Origin: Ophioderma brevispina
Lineage: Eukaryota; Echinodermata; Ophiuroidea; Amphilepidida; Ophiodermatidae
Reading direction: 5' to 3'
Assembly (NCBI GenBank): GCA_023653785.1
Contig: JAMKCH010002838.1
Location: forward strand, 142,312 to 206,311
DNA: 64,000 nt
Shown: positions 59,106 through 64,000 of the stretch, in pieces
Layout: the number at the start of each line of letters is the position of its first letter
Position numbering within the stretch: the first letter of the stretch is position 1
Program-made: the position numbers and the translations under genes
The notes under the pieces: generated by a model
Databases searched by the model: none
Seen by the model: the letters and a program-made list of their open reading frames with translations, nothing else
Told to the model about the DNA's origin: nothing

Positions 59106-60738
59106 TCTTGTTGTTTTGGCAGTCAAGAAAGTAATTAGAACCATAAGAAATATTTATTAAAAATATGATTATAAATTCCTTCATTATAAGATCCAAGATG
59201 GCTTCCGATAATCTAAGATGGCTATCATTGGTAGCTGTCTAACCTAGTACTGCAACGTTTGTGTATATCCCTGTAAGTCAATCAGATCAATGTAGACATC
59301 ATTAGGTAATCAGAGGAATTGATATGTAGGATGCCATCCAAGTTAGGTAGCCAATATGGCTGGAAATAGTGGCGAAAATCCGACCACTAATAGTCTATAG
59401 ATATGTTTCTTTGTTTTGGGGGTCTATTGGCATCCATATTGGGATATTTGATGAATAACGACCCAATGACACTTAAGATAGCCTTACTGGGATTTTTGGA
59501 AGCGATAATCCAACTAAAAACGACCAAATATATATCTTTAGCCTACAGCGTGAATGAATTACTGACCATTACTGATTGACATTTGCAGCCATATTGAATA
59601 CCTATCTAGGATGTCATCTTTTAGATATCAATCACTAATTGATTATGTTATGATATTTAAATTGCTCTGAATCAGTTATAGTGATACAGTATACACAAAC
59701 ATGGCAGCTCTTGGCTATATGTAGTAATGAATTTTGCCATTTTGGAGCCATCTTGAATGGTTTATTGATTTGATTGTTGAACGCTATTCATAGTGGTTTC
59801 AATTAATATATTGATTGCTAAAGCATTGGTACATATACCAAAAACATGAAAAATATGGTCAAAAGTGGAAAATATCAGATGCTTTGTTGTATTGGTGGTC
59901 ATATATCTTAATTAGGTGGTTAATGAATCATATTTTAATTGGTCACAATGGGTGTTTTGCCTGGACAGGCCAAACAATTACAACTTTTGAGTAATTAACA
60001 TATGAGATTTTAGTGTTTTGGTGACCATTTTGAATTTTTGCGTTTCGAAAATGCTCAGGGTTTTTTGTCTGGCATCCATCGGATTCAGATTCAACAGGAT
60101 AAACTGGTCTAGAAACCGTTGAAAAACTTTATTATATGGTTTAACAAGGTCACATGGTCTGTAGCCTGGACTAAAGGGCTTAACCTTCAATAAACAATAT
60201 CATGTGACAATAAAATATTATGTAACAACGCATGCGAAAGGCAAGCACCTCATCCGTGCTTTTGCAAACAGAATGGGATTTTAATTTCACGATTTGAGCC
60301 TCGTAAACTGTTGAATTTTGAATCCAGATGAAGTAATTAGAGATGATTTATATATGTTTGAACAATAATTAAGAAGATACGGCGAAAAACAGTTCCTTTG
60401 AATTCCTGACTTAACACCCCCTTAAAAAATAAAAATATACAGGGTGCAGGCCAAGAAGTAAAAATCCAGGAAGCCTAAGTTATTGCCCTCGATTTAGACT
60501 TCCACACCATATATTTTGATAGTGTTATGATCTGAATTTTATATAATAGCACTGATATAATTATTATAATTTTTGGGTCAAATTTATTGCTTCTAGAACT
60601 TGGAATGTCCAAAAAATTACAATGGCAATAATCAGCAATCACAATACACAGATAATCTTAAAAATTACAATCTTACATAAGTGTCCACCCTGACGTGGCG
60701 ACTAATGTCACGTCCAGAATTAAAAGAAGAGTTGCAGT
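59106..60738. other. no recognised gene
   Basis: AT-rich, with several aagatggc / gccatattg-like phrases in both orientations (59195-59760), perhaps an old element. atacagggtgcaggccaaga at 60439 resembles the end of the transposon at 60927, but no partner was found. Confidence 0.35.
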
Positions 60739-60924
60739 TTAACGCTGATATGTCCTCACAGCGAAGGCTCCAAAAATGACAGCAAAGTCGTATAAATCCA
60801 GAATATATAATGCATGGGGATCTTCTTCAGAAATTAAGTTCCTTTTTCGGAGCAGTCCTGAAGATATCTTTGTCAGCAGTTCAAGATGACGGTGTTGTCG
60901 CTCGATGACAGTAATATTCCGCAG
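60739..60924 (-). other. unidentified small open frame
   Basis: A minus-strand frame (66 codons, beginning inside the neighbouring transposon end) rich in Leu/Glu/Arg (HLELLTKISSGLLRKRN). I do not recognise it. It is cut by the transposon insertion at 60925, so it may belong to an older element or a broken exon. Confidence 0.2.
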
Positions 60925-60926
60925 TA

Positions 60927-62680
60927 CAGGGTGACCCAATAAAAACTTTACCCAAAATGAAAGTGATATTTTCCACTTTCTGCAATTTGATATCTGTGGA
61001 TTTTATTTTATCATCAAGCATGGGTAATAGAGCATCTTACCTGAAGTTTTTGTTCATTTGGTTGAGTGGTTCTCAAGATATGTTCCACTGAACAATAAGT
61101 CAGCAAAACAGACTTGTCCACGGAGCATCATTTCTTAGGCACGGTTGAACACAATTGCAACATCAAAAGTAATTTATCTTAACGGTCTTACCTGTAGTTT
61201 CTATCTTCCACATGTCCTCCCTAATTTGCGATGCACTTGATAGCCCTGGAGTGCGTGTGTTGAACAGCTCTTTATGTTACACGCGTTTCCTAATTGCGGT
61301 AAATGCATCGTTTATCCGTCGTCGTATTTCTGGTAATATGTTTGTGGGGCCCTCATTGTAAACTCTATCTTTAAAATCACCCCATAGACAAAATTCTAGC
61401 GGAATTAGATCCAGTGACCGAGGGGGCCATTCCACTGCATGCCCTAATCCAATGATCCGATTCGGAAAGAGTTCCTGAAGGCGGTTTCTAACCATTACAG
61501 ACCTGTGTGCTGGTGCACCGTGTTGAAGAAACCAGGCACGACGAATTGCTCCATTTCTTTGCTGCTGAAAAATGCGCCGCATTTTGATTAATGATATTTA
61601 GATAACCGCGGCACCATTCAAATTTCCATCAATAAAAATGGGCCCAATTAGGTTATTGTTACCTGTAACAGCTGCTAAAACTGCAATCATTAAGTCTGTC
61701 GTAGACAAAATCATTGGGAAGGTTCCCTTTTGGCGCATACTCTCTCACATTTTGAGAGTTCACTGAGCCAGTCATTGGAAAATTGGCCTCATCAACAACA
61801 ATAAGTTCTCTTAAGAAGCGCCGTGGTCTGTTGATTAGCCAATTTATACGTTTAGGATCACCTGCATCCAAACTCTGGCGTCTCACAATTTTGTATGGAT
61901 GCCAATTGATGTCATCGCTAACGATACGCTGAAATGACAATCTGGAGACATTTGCAACACGGTTTCTCCTTATGCTTGCACGTGGGTTGTTGCGAAGCTC
62001 CTGTCTTACTGCTTGCTTGAATGTTCGTAGGTGTTCTGACGCTCCAGTCGTCCGCTTCGTCCTTTGTTGACGTTTTCCAAAGTTCCCTCTGCTTCAAACA
62101 GTTTTCTCATGTTACAGATAGCAGGCTTGGTTTGTACTCTCACTCCAGAGAACCTGTTTGTCCATCGCCGTTGCGCATGCACAGCTACATAGCTACCAGT
62201 TTGGTAGTAAATCTTAACCGCGAAGGCTCGTTGTTGTGGGGTAAATTGAGGTGCCATTACTATGAGAATGTTTAAAAGAAAGGTATCTGGCTTTAAGCAC
62301 AACTGCACGGTACAGTATGATTTAACTGCACGCTACAGTATGATTTTAGATTTGAAAAGCCCGCCCTGACACAAGACAGAAAACTGGTATTTAATTAGCA
62401 CAACTGCATGCTATGATATCGGATTTGCAGAACCCGGTTGCCAAAACAATTGATGTGTGCTTATCGTTCCATCATGAAATACCCATGGACAGGTCTGTTT
62501 TGCTGACTCATTGTTCGTTGGACCATATCTTGAATTGAAGACCACTCAACCAAAATGAATATTTTTTTTTCAGGCAAGATGCTCAATTACCCATTCTTTT
62601 TAAAATCCACAGATATCGAATTACAGAAAGTGAAAAAATATCATTTTCATTTTAGGTAAAGTTTTTATTGGGTCACCCTG
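60927..62680 (-). mobile_element. 1.75-kb Tc1/mariner-superfamily transposon with intact ends and TA target duplication
   Basis: Starts cagggtgacccaataaaaac and ends with its reverse complement. The terminal inverted repeats are about 200 bp long (through gtcagcaaaacagac near 61105 and 62505). TA stands on both sides (60925-60926 and 62681-62682), the target of this superfamily. It encodes the transposase described separately. Host sequence reads on cleanly if the element is removed. Confidence 0.93.
61277..62257 (-). pseudogene. broken Tc1/mariner-like transposase
   Basis: Start at 62257 (MAPQFTPQQRAFAVKIYYQT), a helix-turn-helix N-terminus of the DUF4817 kind seen with DDE_3 transposases. 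A middle part VVDEANFPMTGSVNSQNVRE (about 61800-61735) carries the first catalytic Asp. FLQHGAPAHRS (about 61525-61495) is where families read QxDGAPAH, so the second Asp has been lost, by deletion or substitution. RSLDLIPLEFCLWGDFKDRV near the end corresponds to SPDLTPLDFxLWG. The frame shifts between about 62006 and 61940 and again near 61620. Length about 327 codons, close to usual. Inactive as read. Confidence 0.88.
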
Positions 62681-62682
62681 TA

Positions 62683-62911
62683 CAATAATCCAAGTGTTAC
62701 CATCACACAAAATTCCAAAAGTCTGTCTGGTGCAAATGTCCACTTTTAGGACTACAAACTGGAATCCCTTTTTTTTATTCCAAAAACCGAAGCACTTTTG
62801 GCTTGAAAGACGACAGCATTAGCTTTCAAGCTCCCGTGGTATCCAAAATGTCGGCACTGTACTGCACCAATCTACCATCTGTGGAGATCAATTCTACTAT
62901 ACTGGCAACTG
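62683..62911. other. no recognised feature
   Basis: Flank of the transposon; nothing seen. Confidence 0.4.
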
Positions 62912-63060
62912 TTTAAAGGTTGCAACGAGAGATTTTAGGGTCCATCCCAATCGGTTGTGTCATATGTAGTGATTTCATATAGATATGACCCCCAAAATAT
63001 TTCTTACCTTACAAGAAATACTTGAATTTTAAAACAAAAGGCGATTTCATTTCCTTTCGT
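62912..63060 (-). mobile_element. truncated MITE, TTAA-flanked family 1 (copy 4)
   Basis: ttaaaggttgcaacgagaga at the left, then tgtgtcat, atttcatatagatatgaccc and aaaggcgatttcattt, matching the right half of the other copies in reverse. The second terminus is missing; similarity fades near 63060. Confidence 0.75.
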
Positions 63061-63217
63061 GATCACGCCTCGTCCCACCCCTACTTACCCCAAAGAGTTG
63101 AGATTTTTGTATCTTCTGAATCGTTAGCCTTATGTAATGCATGTATACCCATCTTACTTGCAAATTAGATCGTCTCTGTAAGAAATTCGCAGTTTGTATT
63201 TAAATTAAAAGTACACA

Positions 63218-63365
63218 GCCCAGGTAACACATAACGTTTTCTCGGACGTTGGCAACGTTACAAAGTGGTCAAACCAGTCAAAAACGTTGAGATGAGACAT
63301 GCGTTGAGACCGCGTTTGAGAAACAGTTTGACAACGTTTGAAGATTAAACACAACGTACACTAAT
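63218..63365 (+). repeat. AACGTT-rich segment
   Basis: Seven or so aacgtt/acgtt motifs (ataacgttttc, ggacgttggcaacgtta, aaaacgttgag, acaacgtttgaa) in under 150 bp after cccaggtaacac. Looks like a small repetitive element; boundaries unclear. Confidence 0.5.
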
Positions 63366-63380
63366 CGTAAGAATTGAAGG

Positions 63381-64000
63381 TCTATTGACACGATGATCGT
63401 GCCAATAACGTCGCCCGAAATGGCTATGAACACGATCTGTATTGTTTGAAGAAAGTGAATGGCTATTGGAGCCGATAGGCGTATTGTGAGGTGTGCTTCT
63501 ATGAGATTGTGACCCGAAATTATGCCCCAGGACCATATGCCTAGGTTCCGGAGCATAATAATCTGGGGGAAAAATAGTGTCAATATGGTCCAGGACCAAT
63601 TTGCCATAATGTCTGGAAAAGGGGAGGATAGCATAAATAAAAAAGGAGCACTTTTAATATCCTCCTGGAGGGTGTGGGATCTGGAAAAAATATACATCAA
63701 ATATGGTCCAGGACCACATTTCCCATATGTCGGAAGCATAATAAAAAGCGATGCTATTAAATATGATTACACAAAATGATGCTGCATGGGTAAATCTAAA
63801 ATTTTAAAAAGAAAAAAATATTCTTAAACAAAACACCGCTCCAGGATCATATTGCCATTGGTCATGGAGATGTGCACTAAAATTGACATAGAATATTTCT
63901 TCAGATTACTTACGCTCCAGGGACATGTGGTCACACCACAGATTCTCGTGTCAAGTATCCTCGCACTGAAATGGCTATTGACACGATGATCGTGCCAATA
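63381..64000 (+). repeat. satellite with ~593-bp unit and ~120-bp sub-repeats, cut by the window end
   Basis: ctattgacacgatgatcgtg then ccaata occurs at 63382-63407 and again at 63975-64000. Between them ggtccaggaccatatgcc-like phrases recur at about 63526, 63591, 63706, 63838 and 63918. The 153-codon minus-strand frame over it is a product of the repeat. The array probably continues beyond the window. Confidence 0.7.

Noticed and set aside
63278..63739. 153-residue minus-strand protein
   Set aside because: Lies across a satellite with sub-repeats and shows no known motif.

Overview
The window is animal nuclear DNA made almost entirely of repeats and transposon remains. It is AT-rich and carries non-LTR retrotransposons of the CR1/L2 and Jockey/CR1 type, a DIRS-like reverse transcriptase fragment, a Tc1/mariner-superfamily transposon with intact ends, several families of small inverted-repeat elements (MITEs), and many satellites and minisatellites. 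This mix suits a marine invertebrate (echinoderm, hemichordate, cephalochordate or mollusc), but I cannot assign a species. I found no host protein gene that I can name. The open frames over about 100 codons are either transposon pieces or lie in low-complexity repeats that lack stop codons. Repeat copies differ by many one-base indels and homopolymer changes, so some frameshifts may be long-read assembly noise.

Layout. 0.35-1.9 kb: a foldback element built of inverted ~33-bp repeats. 2.1-2.7 kb: TG microsatellite and the first TTAA-flanked MITE. 4.6-5.3 kb: 3' end of a CR1-like LINE. 8.09-9.24 kb: long GC-rich ~20-bp minisatellite. 9.6-11.7 kb: two more MITEs. 14.3-15.3 kb: dispersed repeats with a striking array of nuclear-receptor half-sites. 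16.7-20.2 kb: decayed LINE A. 21.9-22.4 kb: DIRS-like RT on the minus strand. 25.9-29.4 kb: LINE B, split by a satellite-type insertion. 29.5-37.2 kb: a succession of tandem repeats (50-bp, ~380-bp, ~19-bp, ~175-bp, ~20-bp, ~160-bp units) and a GC-rich block whose strand asymmetry flips near 33.23 kb. 37.9-38.5 kb: C-rich minisatellite. 38.9-40.9 kb: inverted copies of the ~380-bp family with a nested MITE. 40.9-45.8 kb: a 1.47-kb direct duplication, one copy inside a larger inverted-repeat element. 48-53 kb: two near-complete MITEs and two back-to-back hairpins. 53.96-55.87 kb: a large foldback element. 56.0-59.1 kb: LINE C on the minus strand, internally duplicated and split by a CACTG-ended transposon with a 2-bp target duplication. 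60.9-62.7 kb: the Tc1/mariner element. 62.9-64 kb: truncated MITE and the start of another satellite.

The parts do not form a pathway. They are successive insertions, several of them nested, which lets relative ages be read: LINE C is older than its CACTG insertion, the ~380-bp repeat older than the MITE in it, and the 47.8-kb repeat family older than the 1.9-kb element that splits its 43.7/45.8-kb copy. The least expected structures are the foldback element at 53.96-55.87 kb, whose arms are arrays of a 20-bp unit that is itself palindromic, and the DR5/DR5/DR5/DR4 half-site array at 14.40 kb.
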